Below, one piece after another: positions 1-8,527 of a stretch of 64,000 nucleotides of DNA. The stretch covers positions 62,001-126,000 of the forward strand of contig QCID01000001.1 in NCBI GenBank assembly GCA_003216895.1. The letters are read 5' to 3'. Position numbers and translations under genes: made by a program. The notes beneath the pieces are model-generated. The model made no database searches. It saw only the letters and a list, made by a program, of their open reading frames with translations, and had not been told where the DNA came from. The first letter of the stretch is position 1. Each line of letters begins with the position of its first letter. Origin of the DNA: Prochlorococcus sp. AG-402-K04 (GTDB lineage Bacteria; Cyanobacteriota; Cyanobacteriia; PCC-6307; Cyanobiaceae).

Positions 1-141
1 TTGTGTCATCAATTTTTTGACTTCTGATGGCTCTGGAAGTGATAATTCTTCTGTTACTCCTAAATGCATTTTTCTTAGTTCAGATCGTAGAATCTTTAGT
101 GACGCCTTAACTTCTTCCTTCTTTTCCTTAGCGGTTGCCAT
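1..141 (-). CDS. Small unknown protein, N-terminal part only
   Basis: The first 47 codons of a minus-strand gene lie at the window edge, starting at ATG on base 141 and still open at base 1. The peptide begins MATAKEKKEEVKASLKIL and is rich in Lys and Glu, so the N terminus is probably helical and cytosolic. No family is recognised. The reading frame is clean and codon choice matches the neighbours. The rest of the gene is outside the window, so length and domain content are unknown. Confidence 0.6.
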   Translation of the reverse strand, partial: MATAKEKKEEVKASLKILRSELRKMHLGVTEELSLPEPSEVKKLMTQ

Positions 142-288
142 CTTTTCTTTGTCTTAAAACATTTATCATTATACATGATCTTATTAATTCAGAGTCACTT
201 AGATTTCCAAATCAAATTACTAAGGATATAATTTGATTTAATGTAGTTCATGAAAATTGAACTTATGAATTTCTAATCATATTCGAAC

Positions 289-1938
289 ATGCAAGTTCTT
301 CCAACTAATATTATTAACTATAAGAAGATTAAAGTAGGAGTAAAAAATTTTTTCTTAAAGAATCAAATAATTATTGTACCTTTACTTTTTCTTCTTCTTT
401 TTGTATCACTTTATTTCCTTATCGATTTCTCTACTCAAAGCCTCGTAGCTCATGATGAAGGGCTTTATGCTAGAAGAGCAAGATTGATTGAGTATTCTGA
501 TAATTGGTTTTCCCCCCCATTCCCTTCTCCTCACCATAAGACATTAGGAAGTTATTGGTTTATAGCTTTGTCTATAAGGTTATTTGGAAAGAGTGAATTA
601 GCTCTAAGACTTCCAAGTATTCTGTCTTCTTTCCTTTGTTTGATTAGTTCATACTTAATTGCATTAAAAATTACAAATAAGCAGACTGCATTGATTTCTT
701 TATACTCACTTTCATCAATTCCATTATGGATTCAATATTCAAGATATGCGAGTCCAGATATTCCATTTGTATTAAGTATTCTTTTAGTAATTTTATTTTT
801 CCTTAAATCTTTAGATTCTTCCGAATATACAAAACAGTCTTTTTATATATTTATATCTGGTCTTTTTGTTTCTACATCTTTTTTTATTAGAAGTTATATG
901 GCCTTTGTTCCTCTTATAGGACTCTCCCCTTTTATTTTTTATCATTTGTTAAACAAAAAATATTCTTTTAAATTTTTCTTTTGTACGGGAATATTGATTG
1001 GCTCGATACCAACGTTTCTTAATCTTTATTTTTCAGTTAAAAAGTTTGGAATTGTTGGAATCACAGCACTTTTTGACTTTGCAAAAAAACAAGCAGTTGG
1101 CGATGTTAGTTTTAATAATTTCTTATTTCTACCTTTGAATTTTTTGTATTTAACTTTTCCTATAGGAATATTAATTATAATTCTTTTAGTTTTTACTAGA
1201 TCAAATAATAAGACCAATTATCCTCTATTGACATATTGTTATCCTATTTTATCTTTAACTTTATTATTATGCATGTCTACTTCATATCCACATTACTACC
1301 TTTTTCTATTACCCCCTTTATCTATAATTTTTGCTACTTTCATTAAAAGTTATTCATTTAGATATACTTTTTCACGGTCAGCTATTGGATATTTATTATT
1401 AATACTAACTTTATTCTTATCTTCTCTCCTGATATTTTCAGTTTTTAATTATAAAGACTTAGTAATTCTCTATTCACAAGGTAATCCTGTAATAGTTTAT
1501 ATTATTACTTCATTGTTAATTTTATCATATTTAACATCTATTAGATTCCTTTTCGATTACAAACAACTTAGTTTTAATTTAATTAATTTCTTTTTTAATA
1601 TTGTTATTCCTCAATATATTTCTTTATCATTATTGTTTAATTTCGGTGTACTCGGTAATCCTAACTATAAAATAAAACTATTCTTAAAAGATATTAGTGT
1701 ATCTTCAATTGCTAATTCTAATACAATTTATTTATTCAGTGTTGACAGCAAGATTAAGACTTTGTTGTTATATTATTTACCTTCTTCTAAGGTTATAGAT
1801 GGCTCCGAAGGAATTAGAAAATACAAGTATGTAATTACTTCTAATAAGAACTCCTTTAATAAATTAGATGAACAACAATTCTTTATTCCTGTTAAAAAAT
1901 TTGACAAACACTCATTATTAATGAATATTACTAATTAA
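289..1938 (+). CDS. ArnT/PMT-like membrane glycosyltransferase (GT83 type)
   Basis: A 549-aa polytopic membrane protein. After a first transmembrane helix (about residues 27-46) comes an acidic Asp56-Glu57 in the context AHDEGLYARRARL. This is the hallmark first loop of the dolichyl-phosphate-mannose mannosyltransferase / ArnT superfamily, where the acidic pair supports catalysis with a polyprenyl-phosphate sugar donor. At least ten more hydrophobic segments follow, and the C-terminal 90 residues are soluble. The likely role is transfer of a sugar from a lipid-linked donor to lipid A, a cell-surface glycan or a protein on the periplasmic side. Donor and acceptor cannot be read from the sequence. 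The gene stands alone, followed by a 46-aa unknown. Confidence 0.8.
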   Translation: MQVLPTNIINYKKIKVGVKNFFLKNQIIIVPLLFLLLFVSLYFLIDFSTQSLVAHDEGLYARRARLIEYSDNWFSPPFPSPHHKTLGSYWFIALSIRLFGKSELALRLPSILSSFLCLISSYLIALKITNKQTALISLYSLSSIPLWIQYSRYASPDIPFVLSILLVILFFLKSLDSSEYTKQSFYIFISGLFVSTSFFIRSYMAFVPLIGLSPFIFYHLLNKKYSFKFFFCTGILIGSIPTFLNLYFSVKKFGIVGITALFDFAKKQAVGDVSFNNFLFLPLNFLYLTFPIGILIIILLVFTRSNNKTNYPLLTYCYPILSLTLLLCMSTSYPHYYLFLLPPLSIIFATFIKSYSFRYTFSRSAIGYLLLILTLFLSSLLIFSVFNYKDLVILYSQGNPVIVYIITSLLILSYLTSIRFLFDYKQLSFNLINFFFNIVIPQYISLSLLFNFGVLGNPNYKIKLFLKDISVSSIANSNTIYLFSVDSKIKTLLLYYLPSSKVIDGSEGIRKYKYVITSNKNSFNKLDEQQFFIPVKKFDKHSLLMNITN

Positions 1939-1963
1939 TATTATTCTAATTCTTTTAATATAC

Positions 1964-2104
1964 ATGAATAAACTACTTAAAAATGCCTACACTAGATTTT
2001 GGGTTCCTGTTATGGGAAGGTTTGTTTCAAAATTGATTCCTTTACTTGAGGGCAAGGCTCCTGAAAAACCCCCAACTTATAAGTTTGATGATAAATTAAA
2101 ATGA
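1964..2104 (+). CDS. 46-aa small unknown protein
   Basis: A short open frame 25 bp after the glycosyltransferase. It encodes 46 residues beginning MNKLLKNAYTRFWVPVMGRF and ending in Lys. The composition is basic with aromatic residues, a VSKLIPLLEG stretch, a Pro-rich KAPEKPPTYKF segment and a charged tail. The composition looks protein-like, and the frame fits the gap between the glycosyltransferase stop and the convergent gene that ends at 2116. No family is recognised. It may be co-transcribed with the glycosyltransferase. Confidence 0.6.
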   Translation: MNKLLKNAYTRFWVPVMGRFVSKLIPLLEGKAPEKPPTYKFDDKLK

Positions 2105-2115
2105 GGGACAGTTTA

Positions 2116-2460
2116 TTATTCTGGTAAGGAACCACCATGACAATATCCAACTGCTAACGAATTTATGTCTATTTCATCTTGAGATCTATTTCTATTATTT
2201 GATTTTAGATACTTAGTTGTTTTATCTATGCATGAAGCACTTGATGATGTGTACCTTACTATTGGATAGATGTATAATATTCCTGCAATTAAGATGGCGG
2301 AATAGGCTATATATTTTTTATTTTCATTAATAAAATTTCCTGCATCTTTTTTCTTCTTGAGATATTTAGAAAGCCATGAGTCAGGTAATCCGATTTGAAC
2401 AAATAACAGTTCAACCCACCATGGAAGTTTTGCTTGATTTTTATCTGAATTACTTTTCAT
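2116..2460 (-). CDS. Unknown single-pass membrane protein
   Basis: A 114-aa protein with a basic N-terminal half (residues 33-50 rich in Lys and Asn), one strong hydrophobic helix at about residues 51-70, and a polar C terminus containing two cysteines (in SASCID and GYCHGG). The pattern suggests a single-pass inner-membrane or thylakoid protein. No domain family is recognised with confidence. It converges on the 46-aa gene with an 11-bp gap and has about 200 bp of AT-rich upstream DNA for its own promoter. Confidence 0.7.
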   Translation of the reverse strand: MKSNSDKNQAKLPWWVELLFVQIGLPDSWLSKYLKKKKDAGNFINENKKYIAYSAILIAGILYIYPIVRYTSSSASCIDKTTKYLKSNNRNRSQDEIDINSLAVGYCHGGSLPE

Positions 2461-2682
2461 AGTGATAGTTAGATTTGTTAGCCCTTTAATAAACGTTTTT
2501 AGGCTATTATCACATCAATATTGTAACAAGTAAAATATATCCTATTTTTATAAAAATGGAAAACTCAACTACTTCTTTTATGAGTATTTACTCTTATTCT
2601 TCAGGTTTTTAAATTCTCTTACTCTTTTGATTGATTTTTTTATTAAAAATAGTGTATTATTTTTGTGGATGAATTGTATTCA

Positions 2683-2952
2683 ATGGCAAAAAGAAGACGT
2701 AAACTTAGTCCTGAATTAGAGAAAAACATTTCATTAGCCAAGAAGGAAATTGAACTAATTACAGCTATAATTCATGATATAGATGAAGATGATATACAGG
2801 AAGAATATAAATCTGCATTTTTACCTGTAATGAGTGCATATATGTCTCTTGATCAATTGTATAAGGAAGTTGGTTTCAATGATGAAACTACTAATCTTCA
2901 TCAACTATATTTGACGAATTTAGAGACATTTAAAAATGAATATGAGCTTTAG
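2683..2952 (+). CDS. Small unknown acidic protein
   Basis: An 89-aa soluble protein from ATG 2683 (MAKRRRKLSPELEKN), or 95 aa if the in-frame GTG at 2665 is used. ATG is preferred because a TATTAT -10-like hexamer at 2655-2660 lies too close to the GTG. After the basic start the protein is acidic and helical, with an Asp/Glu-rich DIDEDDIQEEY stretch near the middle. No family is recognised. It lies alone between a minus-strand membrane protein and a 216-bp gap. Confidence 0.65.
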   Translation: MAKRRRKLSPELEKNISLAKKEIELITAIIHDIDEDDIQEEYKSAFLPVMSAYMSLDQLYKEVGFNDETTNLHQLYLTNLETFKNEYEL

Positions 2953-3168
2953 ATCTAGAAGCTTTTAAGTACTTTTAGATAGATTATTTTCACGAAATAT
3001 TCACTATAATTCTTTAAATTTATCTTATTTTTTTAATCTTATCTGCAGAAATAATTTAGTATTTATATTTTAAGTGTTAATCTTAAACTTTGTTCAAATC
3101 CGATTTCTTTATTAATTAATAGAGCTTTTTTAGTTTTTAGAATTAGGTTGAAATAAATCATTAAGTCT

Positions 3169-3327
3169 ATGGCTGATAACTTATACGAGATTGATTCGGC
3201 AATGAACCTGATCAAAGAAGATATCATAAGAGAACTTTCTGAATCTGTATCTAGGCAAAATAAAAACCCATACTATAGCCAACCTTTATCTAAGAACCTT
3301 TCTTTCTCCGATAAGACTTTGGATTAG
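3169..3327 (+). CDS. 52-aa small unknown protein
   Basis: An open frame from ATG 3169 to TAG 3325-3327 encodes 52 residues beginning MADNLYEIDSAMNLIKEDII. An acidic helical N-terminal half is followed by a polar tail with QNKNPYYSQPLSKN. Its last 38 bp overlap the 3' end of the convergent DUF2103 gene. The amino-acid mix is protein-like, but no homologous family is recognised. The call rests on composition and on filling an otherwise empty 336-bp gap. Confidence 0.45.
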   Translation: MADNLYEIDSAMNLIKEDIIRELSESVSRQNKNPYYSQPLSKNLSFSDKTLD

Positions 3328-3592
3328 TTTTTTCAATTATTTCCATAATTTCACATTCATCCAAACTTGTAACAAGAAATACCTCTTGCACCAGTTTACC
3401 TTTCCTTGCTAGCAGCTTATAACCTTCATTGGTTTTGACAGTAACTTTTAGAACAAGTTTCTCACCTTTCCCATTAGTCTTTGATAGCGAGGCAGGTGTA
3501 ACTGTCTTAATTTCATTGCTTGCCGCAATCTTTTTTAACCATTTGATTAGGCCTTCGATATGTGTGCTGTGATTTTGAACAAGTCGTCCCAT
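3290..3592 (-). CDS. DUF2103 family protein (putative metal-binding)
   Basis: A 100-aa protein starting MGRLVQNHSTHIEGLIKWL. This N-terminal signature, with Asn-His-Ser-Thr-His, and the later ARKGKLVQEVFLVTSLDE segment match my recollection of DUF2103, a short cyanobacterial family described as a predicted metal-binding protein. The two early histidines are plausible ligands. The C terminus is basic (SYRRKKGS). It is divergent from petN, with about 100 bp between the starts. The biochemical role is unknown. Confidence 0.75.
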   Translation of the reverse strand: MGRLVQNHSTHIEGLIKWLKKIAASNEIKTVTPASLSKTNGKGEKLVLKVTVKTNEGYKLLARKGKLVQEVFLVTSLDECEIMEIIEKTNPKSYRRKKGS

Positions 3593-3669
3593 TTTCTAAT
3601 GTTTTTTGTCTGATTTCTAAATTGCTTTAATTTCTCTGAAAGTACATTAATTAAACCTTATTAATAAGT

Positions 3670-3675
3670 TATAAT
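3670..3675 (+). promoter_or_regulatory. -10 box candidate for petN
   Basis: A perfect TATAAT hexamer lies 19 bp before the petN start codon. No convincing -35 box is seen at the standard distance in the AT-rich upstream DNA. Assignment is by match and position only. Confidence 0.4.
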
Positions 3676-3694
3676 TGATAAAAAGATTCTAGTC

Positions 3695-3796
3695 ATGATT
3701 TTCACTTTAGGTTGGGCTTCCTTAGCTGCTATTTTTACTTTTTCAATTGCAATGGTTGTTTGGGGTAGAAATGGTGATGGCTCTATCGATATTTAG
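3695..3796 (+). CDS. petN: Cytochrome b6-f complex subunit 8, PetN
   Basis: A 33-aa single-helix protein beginning [20 protein letters not shown] and continuing VVWGRNGDG. The xLGWxS start, one transmembrane helix and the [11 protein letters not shown] motif are diagnostic of PetN (subunit VIII), a small subunit of the cytochrome b6-f complex in the thylakoid membrane needed for stable complex assembly. The tail GDGSIDI is slightly longer than the usual 29 residues. A TATAAT box lies just upstream and a 41-aa membrane ORF follows after 8 bp. Confidence 0.93.
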   Translation: MIFTLGWASLAAIFTFSIAMVVWGRNGDGSIDI

Positions 3797-3804
3797 TCAT
3801 ACTG

Positions 3805-3930
3805 ATGTCTATAGAATTTAATCTCTATAGTTTTCTATCTTTTTTTTCTATTGTGCTACTTTCATTTATCACAATTGGTGTGATTTACATTAGCTATATT
3901 GATTGGAAAGATAAAAGAAGAAAAAAATAA
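3805..3930 (+). CDS. 41-aa small membrane protein, downstream of petN
   Basis: ATG 3805 to TAA 3928-3930 encodes 41 residues. About residues 8-31 form one hydrophobic helix (SFLSFFSIVLLSFITIGVIY), followed by a strongly basic tail (DWKDKRRKK). The gene starts 8 bp after petN and is probably on the same transcript. No family is recognised. Its size and topology resemble the low-molecular-mass subunits of photosynthetic complexes, but that is inference only. Confidence 0.6.
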   Translation: MSIEFNLYSFLSFFSIVLLSFITIGVIYISYIDWKDKRRKK

Positions 3931-3939
3931 TGTCTTTTT

Positions 3940-4599
3940 TTATTTGGATGTTAAGTTTAGAGCGATAATTTCTAAAGCTTGTTTCATTTTTTCAATATTT
4001 GATTTATACATACTTATATCTTTCTCAATCCTTGAATATTGGTAACCAAGTAATTCGGAAATATTTTTTATCTCTTTATTGATATCTTCTTCTTTGCCAT
4101 CCTTGAATGATGGCATTTCACTAACTAACTTGTATATACCGATGGCATTGATGCGACTATAGTATTCCTTTTCTATTCTTTCATTTTTAAGCTGTGATAG
4201 AAATGCATTTAGATCTTCTTTAGTAAAGGATTTTGCCTTGTCTACTAATTGTTCTGAAGAGCTACTTATTTCAGTTGGATTAAAACCATTGCAATTACAT
4301 ATTGCTTCAAAAAGCTTATTAATATGTTCGCTAGGTTTATATCCACAAGTAAATTTGCTAAATATTTCTTTTAATCCAGTAGCAAAAATACTGTCTTTTT
4401 TAAAGTTTGTCTGATGACTTAGTAGGTGAAGCTCCACTAACAATTCATCTGCAAGCTTTCTATAAATTGGAGGTATGACATAAGGGAATTCCTTATGGAA
4501 ATCAGATTTGCTGTCTGAAATTGTTGCTCTAACGCTCAATGCCAAACCTAGATAATTCTTAAGAGACCTTAGCTTACCCCGTGACTTAGCTAGGATCAT
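3940..4599 (-). CDS. thf1: Photosystem II biogenesis protein Thf1 (Psb29)
   Basis: The core segment [20 protein letters not shown], followed by [18 protein letters not shown] and a [16 protein letters not shown] region, is characteristic of Thf1/Psb29. This thylakoid-associated factor is needed for PSII assembly and stability and is known to work with thylakoid FtsH proteases. The C-terminal third is predicted coiled coil ([20 protein letters not shown]). The only in-frame ATG is at 4599 (219 aa), overlapping the divergent clpP start by 2 bp. Family members usually begin close to the TISDSK motif, so the TTG at 4537-4539 (199 aa) may be the real start. Confidence 0.85.
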   Translation of the reverse strand: MILAKSRGKLRSLKNYLGLALSVRATISDSKSDFHKEFPYVIPPIYRKLADELLVELHLLSHQTNFKKDSIFATGLKEIFSKFTCGYKPSEHINKLFEAICNCNGFNPTEISSSSEQLVDKAKSFTKEDLNAFLSQLKNERIEKEYYSRINAIGIYKLVSEMPSFKDGKEEDINKEIKNISELLGYQYSRIEKDISMYKSNIEKMKQALEIIALNLTSK

Positions 4600-5215
4600 G
4601 AAAACCGACCATTATTATCGTTCGATGATTCCAATAGTTATTGAAGAATCTGGAAGAGGAGAAAGAGCTTTTGATATTTATTCAAGGCTTTTAAGAGAAA
4701 GAATTGTGTTTTTGGGAGAACCAGTTACAAGTGATTCTGCTAACAGAATTGTTGCTCAACTTCTTTTCTTAGAGGCTGACGATCCAGACAAAGATATTTT
4801 TCTATATATCAATTCTCCAGGTGGATCTGTTTATGACGGCCTTGGTATTTTTGACACTATGCAGCATGTCAAGCCTGATATTCATACCGTTTGTGTTGGC
4901 CTTGCTGCAAGTATGGGTGCCTTTTTACTTTGTTCAGGTGCGAAAGGAAAGAGAAGTAGCTTACTCCATTCAAGAATAATGATTCATCAGCCGCTGGGAG
5001 GCGCAAGAGGACAAGCTAGTGATATAAGAATTCAAGCTGATGAGATATTGTTTATAAAAGATAAATTAAACAAAGAATTGTCAGAAAGAACTGGTCAACC
5101 TATTGAGAGGATTAGAGAGGATACTGATAGAGATTTTTATATGTCTCCAACTGAAGCTATCGAATATGGAATTATTGATAATGTATTTAATAAGAGGCCT
5201 ATAAATTCAGTTTAA
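4598..5215 (+). CDS. clpP: ATP-dependent Clp protease proteolytic subunit ClpP
   Basis: A 205-aa serine peptidase subunit that forms the barrel of the Clp protease with an AAA+ partner. The nucleophile is Ser105 in GLAASMGAF, His130 lies in MIHQPLGGA, and the acidic residue lies in the [12 protein letters not shown] segment, so the triad is intact and this is an active ClpP rather than a ClpR. The hydrophobic [15 protein letters not shown] stretch is typical. Start choice: ATG 4598 overlaps divergent thf1 by 2 bp, while ATG 4625 ([16 protein letters not shown]) matches the usual cyanobacterial N terminus. Convergent ftsH ends 9 bp downstream. Confidence 0.95.
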   Translation: MKTDHYYRSMIPIVIEESGRGERAFDIYSRLLRERIVFLGEPVTSDSANRIVAQLLFLEADDPDKDIFLYINSPGGSVYDGLGIFDTMQHVKPDIHTVCVGLAASMGAFLLCSGAKGKRSSLLHSRIMIHQPLGGARGQASDIRIQADEILFIKDKLNKELSERTGQPIERIREDTDRDFYMSPTEAIEYGIIDNVFNKRPINSV

Positions 5216-5224
5216 ATTTATTTT

Positions 5225-7150
5225 TTATTTTGGGTCTTGTAGTACTGGTATAAATCTGTCTTTTTCAGGAATAGTTGTGTATTCAGATAATATTTTGCAG
5301 AACTCCTCTCCATCCATAGTTTCTTTTTCGATTAATATTTCGACTAATTTATCCATAGCTGATCTATTGTTTTCCACTATTTCAAGTGTTTCTTCATAGC
5401 ATTTCTTAACTATTTTTCTAACCTGCTCATCAATTTGTTTTGAAATTTCATCTGATATATCAGATGTATTCATAAGGCTTCTTCCCACAAAAACTTCCTG
5501 ACTATCCCCTTCTAAAGAAACAGGACCAAGGCTGCTCATTCCAAATCTTGTAACCATTTGACGAGCCATTGATGCAACCTGTTGGACATCACCACCTGCA
5601 GCTGTAGTTACTTCTTCTCTTCCAAAAATAATGTCTTCCGCAGCTCTGCCCCCTAGAGCTCCCATTATTCTTGCTTTCAATTGAGCTCTACTAATTAAAG
5701 TCTGATCATCATCTGGAGAGAACCAAGTCAATCCTTTAGCTTGACCTCTAGGGATAACAGTAACTTTTTGAACTGGGTCATGATCTTTTACTAGAGAACC
5801 TATTAATGCATGACCAACTTCATGATAAGCAATTAGTCGTTTACTTCTTCCATCAACTAAAGGTTGACCTTCCATTCCTGCAATTATTCGATCAACTGCA
5901 TCATCTATTTCAGACAGTCCTATTTGATCCTTTCGTCTTCGAGCAGTAAGGATGGCGGCTTCATTAAGCAAATTTGCCAGATCAGCTCCTGTAAATCCAG
6001 GTGTTCTTCTTGCAATACTTTCTAGAGTTAAATCCTTTTCTAATTTTTTGTTGCGAGAGTGAACTTTAAGAATCGATAATCTACCTGTTATATCTGGAGC
6101 GTCAACAGTTACTTGTCTATCAAATCTACCTGGCCTCATCAATGCTGAGTCAAGAACATCTGGTCTATTTGTTGCTGCAATAATGATAATTCCACTATTA
6201 CCCTCAAATCCATCCATCTCTGTGAGAAGTTGATTTAGTGTTTGCTCTCTTTCATCGTTACCTCCTCCAATACCAGCACCCCTTTGTCTTCCTACTGCAT
6301 CTATTTCATCGATAAAAATTAAGCAGGGACTGTTCTCTTTAGCTCTTTTAAATAAATCTCTAACACGACTAGCTCCTACACCTACAAACATCTCAACGAA
6401 TTCTGAGCCTGAAAGTGAGAAGAAAGGTACACCAGCTTCTCCAGCAATAGCCTTAGCTAATAGTGTTTTCCCAGTTCCAGGAGGGCCTACTAATAAAACA
6501 CCTCTTGGGATTTGAGCACCAACGGATGTAAATCTTTCTGGTTGTTTTAAAAAAGTTACTACTTCCTCTAAGTCTTGCTTTGCTTCGTTTACTCCGGCTA
6601 CATCATCGAACTTGACCCCTGTCTCTGCCTCCATTGCAAATCTTGCCTTTGTCTTTCCAAATTGCATAGCCTGGCCTGGACCTCCTGGCATTGAATTTGA
6701 TCTGCGCGAAAGGAGAATTAAGCCTCCAATTAGAATAAGTGGAAAAAGAAGATTCCCTAGTATTCCTAGTCCCGCTGGTGCTGTTTTGGGTGGATGAATA
6801 TCAAAACTTATGCCTTCCTCTTTTAGTGAAGAAACTAATTCAGGCGCTAATCCTGGGAGATCGACTCGTAAACGTTGGACTCTGTTATCAATTTCTGGAT
6901 CAACTGATTCGACGATTGCATTTCTACCTCCGTCGTAAATATCAACAGATGTTACTCTTCCTGCTTTTACGTAATCTAGAAATCTTCCATAGCTGATTTT
7001 GGCAACAGGAGCATTTCTAGATTGATTAGTAGTATTAGCTGATTGACTTACTTGAGTGTTGGTTGAGGAGCCTAGAATTTGCCAAGTAATTAAAACTACT
7101 ATTGTTATTGGGAGGACCCAAAGAGCTAATACTTTCCATTTCTTATCCAT
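5225..7150 (-). CDS. ftsH: ATP-dependent zinc metalloprotease FtsH
   Basis: A 641-aa membrane AAA+ protease. Transmembrane helices lie at about residues 8-26 and 128-147, flanking a lumenal/periplasmic domain. Walker A is GPPGTGKT (222-229), Walker B is LIFIDE (277-282), and zinc-site HEVGH lies at 443-447. The [21 protein letters not shown] second region of homology is intact. Overall it resembles the thylakoid FtsH2 (Slr0228) type that removes damaged D1 protein during PSII repair, which fits thf1 two genes away. The subtype assignment is from memory of family sequences. Confidence 0.95.
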   Translation of the reverse strand: MDKKWKVLALWVLPITIVVLITWQILGSSTNTQVSQSANTTNQSRNAPVAKISYGRFLDYVKAGRVTSVDIYDGGRNAIVESVDPEIDNRVQRLRVDLPGLAPELVSSLKEEGISFDIHPPKTAPAGLGILGNLLFPLILIGGLILLSRRSNSMPGGPGQAMQFGKTKARFAMEAETGVKFDDVAGVNEAKQDLEEVVTFLKQPERFTSVGAQIPRGVLLVGPPGTGKTLLAKAIAGEAGVPFFSLSGSEFVEMFVGVGASRVRDLFKRAKENSPCLIFIDEIDAVGRQRGAGIGGGNDEREQTLNQLLTEMDGFEGNSGIIIIAATNRPDVLDSALMRPGRFDRQVTVDAPDITGRLSILKVHSRNKKLEKDLTLESIARRTPGFTGADLANLLNEAAILTARRRKDQIGLSEIDDAVDRIIAGMEGQPLVDGRSKRLIAYHEVGHALIGSLVKDHDPVQKVTVIPRGQAKGLTWFSPDDDQTLISRAQLKARIMGALGGRAAEDIIFGREEVTTAAGGDVQQVASMARQMVTRFGMSSLGPVSLEGDSQEVFVGRSLMNTSDISDEISKQIDEQVRKIVKKCYEETLEIVENNRSAMDKLVEILIEKETMDGEEFCKILSEYTTIPEKDRFIPVLQDPK

Positions 7151-7292
7151 AAATCATTAAAACTTTCCGAGATTCTAATGGTGAAATGCCCCTTTCTGTT
7201 GGATGCTTCCTATAGCTTTCGGCAAATATTTAAAAAAAAATATTTTAAAATATCAATTTAAAATCTAATAATTATTATATAGATAATTATAT

Positions 7293-8522
7293 TTATAAAC
7301 TCCTTAGTGCAGTAATTGGATCTAGTTTGGCGGCTCTTTTGGCAGGTAAAACACCAAATGTTAAACCTATAGTACCAGAAATCATAACTGTAACTAAAAC
7401 AGTGCCATAACCAATCGTTGCAGGTAGAGGTGTTAATAAGGCTACAATTTCAACAGTTGTAAGTCCTAGCCCTGTTCCAGCTATTCCACCCAGAGTAGAG
7501 AGTATTAATGATTCAATTAGGAACTGAGTTGAAATGTCAAGTCTCCTTGCACCCAAAGCCTTTCTAAGTCCTATTTCCTCTGTTCTTTCACTCACGGAAA
7601 CCAACATTATATTCATGATACCTATTCCTCCAACTAATAATGATATACCACCTATTGCAGCTAGCATTAAAGTTAATCCCCCTGTAATTGTTGATACTAT
7701 TTGAAGTGCATCTTTTTGAGATCTAACAGCAAAATCATCATCTCTAATTATTTTGTGTCTTTGTCTCAATAGGTTTGTTATTTGGAATTTTGCAGCTGTT
7801 GTTGATTGTTCATTTATTGCTTCAACACTTATAAAACTAAGACTTATTCCATATGTTGGATCTTTACCAGTAATTCTGCTGACCATGGTTGATAAAGGTA
7901 TGTATGCATTTTCATCTTGATTATTTCCAAATACAGCGCCTTTCGGTTTCATTACCCCAATAATTTCAAAAGACTGGTCTTTTATTCTTATCCTTTCTCC
8001 CAAACCTTCTCTATTGTTGAAGAGCTTTTCTTCAAGATCTGGCCCTATGACTACTACATTTTTCGCTCCTTTCATATCTTGATCATTTATAAAACGTCCT
8101 TTAGCTATTTCAAAGCTTCTTACAATTAAGAAATCGCTTGTAACTCCAGAAATAGAACTACTTGTACTTTTAGAGCCAGTTTGAATGACTTCATTTGATG
8201 AAATTTGAGGAGCTACTCTTTTAACTGTAGGAACTTGTTCTTCTATTGCTTTTGCATCTTTAAGAACGAGATTTTTAGGAAAAGCTACTCCTCTTCTTCT
8301 TGTGTCGTTATTTCCAGGAACAACGAATAAAACATTTGCACCTAGATTGCTTAATTGGTTTTCTGCAAGATTTTGTGCACCTCTCCCTACACCTACAAGT
8401 GTTATGACAGATGCATTGCCAATCACTATTCCTAGCATTGTTAAGAGGCTTCTAAATTTATTAGATTTAAGGTTCTTTATTGCCATTCCCGAGGTTTCAG
8501 TAAGCGGGAGTTTTCTTTTCAT
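7293..8522 (-). CDS. MacB-type ABC transporter permease
   Basis: A 409-aa protein with an N-terminal transmembrane helix (about 24-46), a large extracytoplasmic MacB periplasmic-core-like domain (about 47-270) and three C-terminal helices typical of the FtsX permease domain. These include the SERTEEIGLRKALGARR cytoplasmic loop, a strong signature of MacB/LolCE/FtsX permeases. It probably pairs with an ATPase encoded elsewhere to drive efflux or mechanotransmission; no ABC ATPase lies next to it. It starts 5 bp after the pyk stop codon, so the two are probably co-transcribed. Confidence 0.85.
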   Translation of the reverse strand: MKRKLPLTETSGMAIKNLKSNKFRSLLTMLGIVIGNASVITLVGVGRGAQNLAENQLSNLGANVLFVVPGNNDTRRRGVAFPKNLVLKDAKAIEEQVPTVKRVAPQISSNEVIQTGSKSTSSSISGVTSDFLIVRSFEIAKGRFINDQDMKGAKNVVVIGPDLEEKLFNNREGLGERIRIKDQSFEIIGVMKPKGAVFGNNQDENAYIPLSTMVSRITGKDPTYGISLSFISVEAINEQSTTAAKFQITNLLRQRHKIIRDDDFAVRSQKDALQIVSTITGGLTLMLAAIGGISLLVGGIGIMNIMLVSVSERTEEIGLRKALGARRLDISTQFLIESLILSTLGGIAGTGLGLTTVEIVALLTPLPATIGYGTVLVTVMISGTIGLTFGVLPAKRAAKLDPITALRSL

Positions 8523-8527
8523 ATCTT

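Noticed and set aside
2556-2612. 18-aa plus-strand frame (MENSTTSFMSIYSYSSGF) before the gene at 2683
   Set aside because: Too short and of low complexity, no ribosome-binding site; treated as chance.
3097-3110. GTTCAAATCC sequence resembling a tRNA T-loop
   Set aside because: The flanking bases do not form a 5-bp stem, and no anticodon or acceptor arm is found around it.
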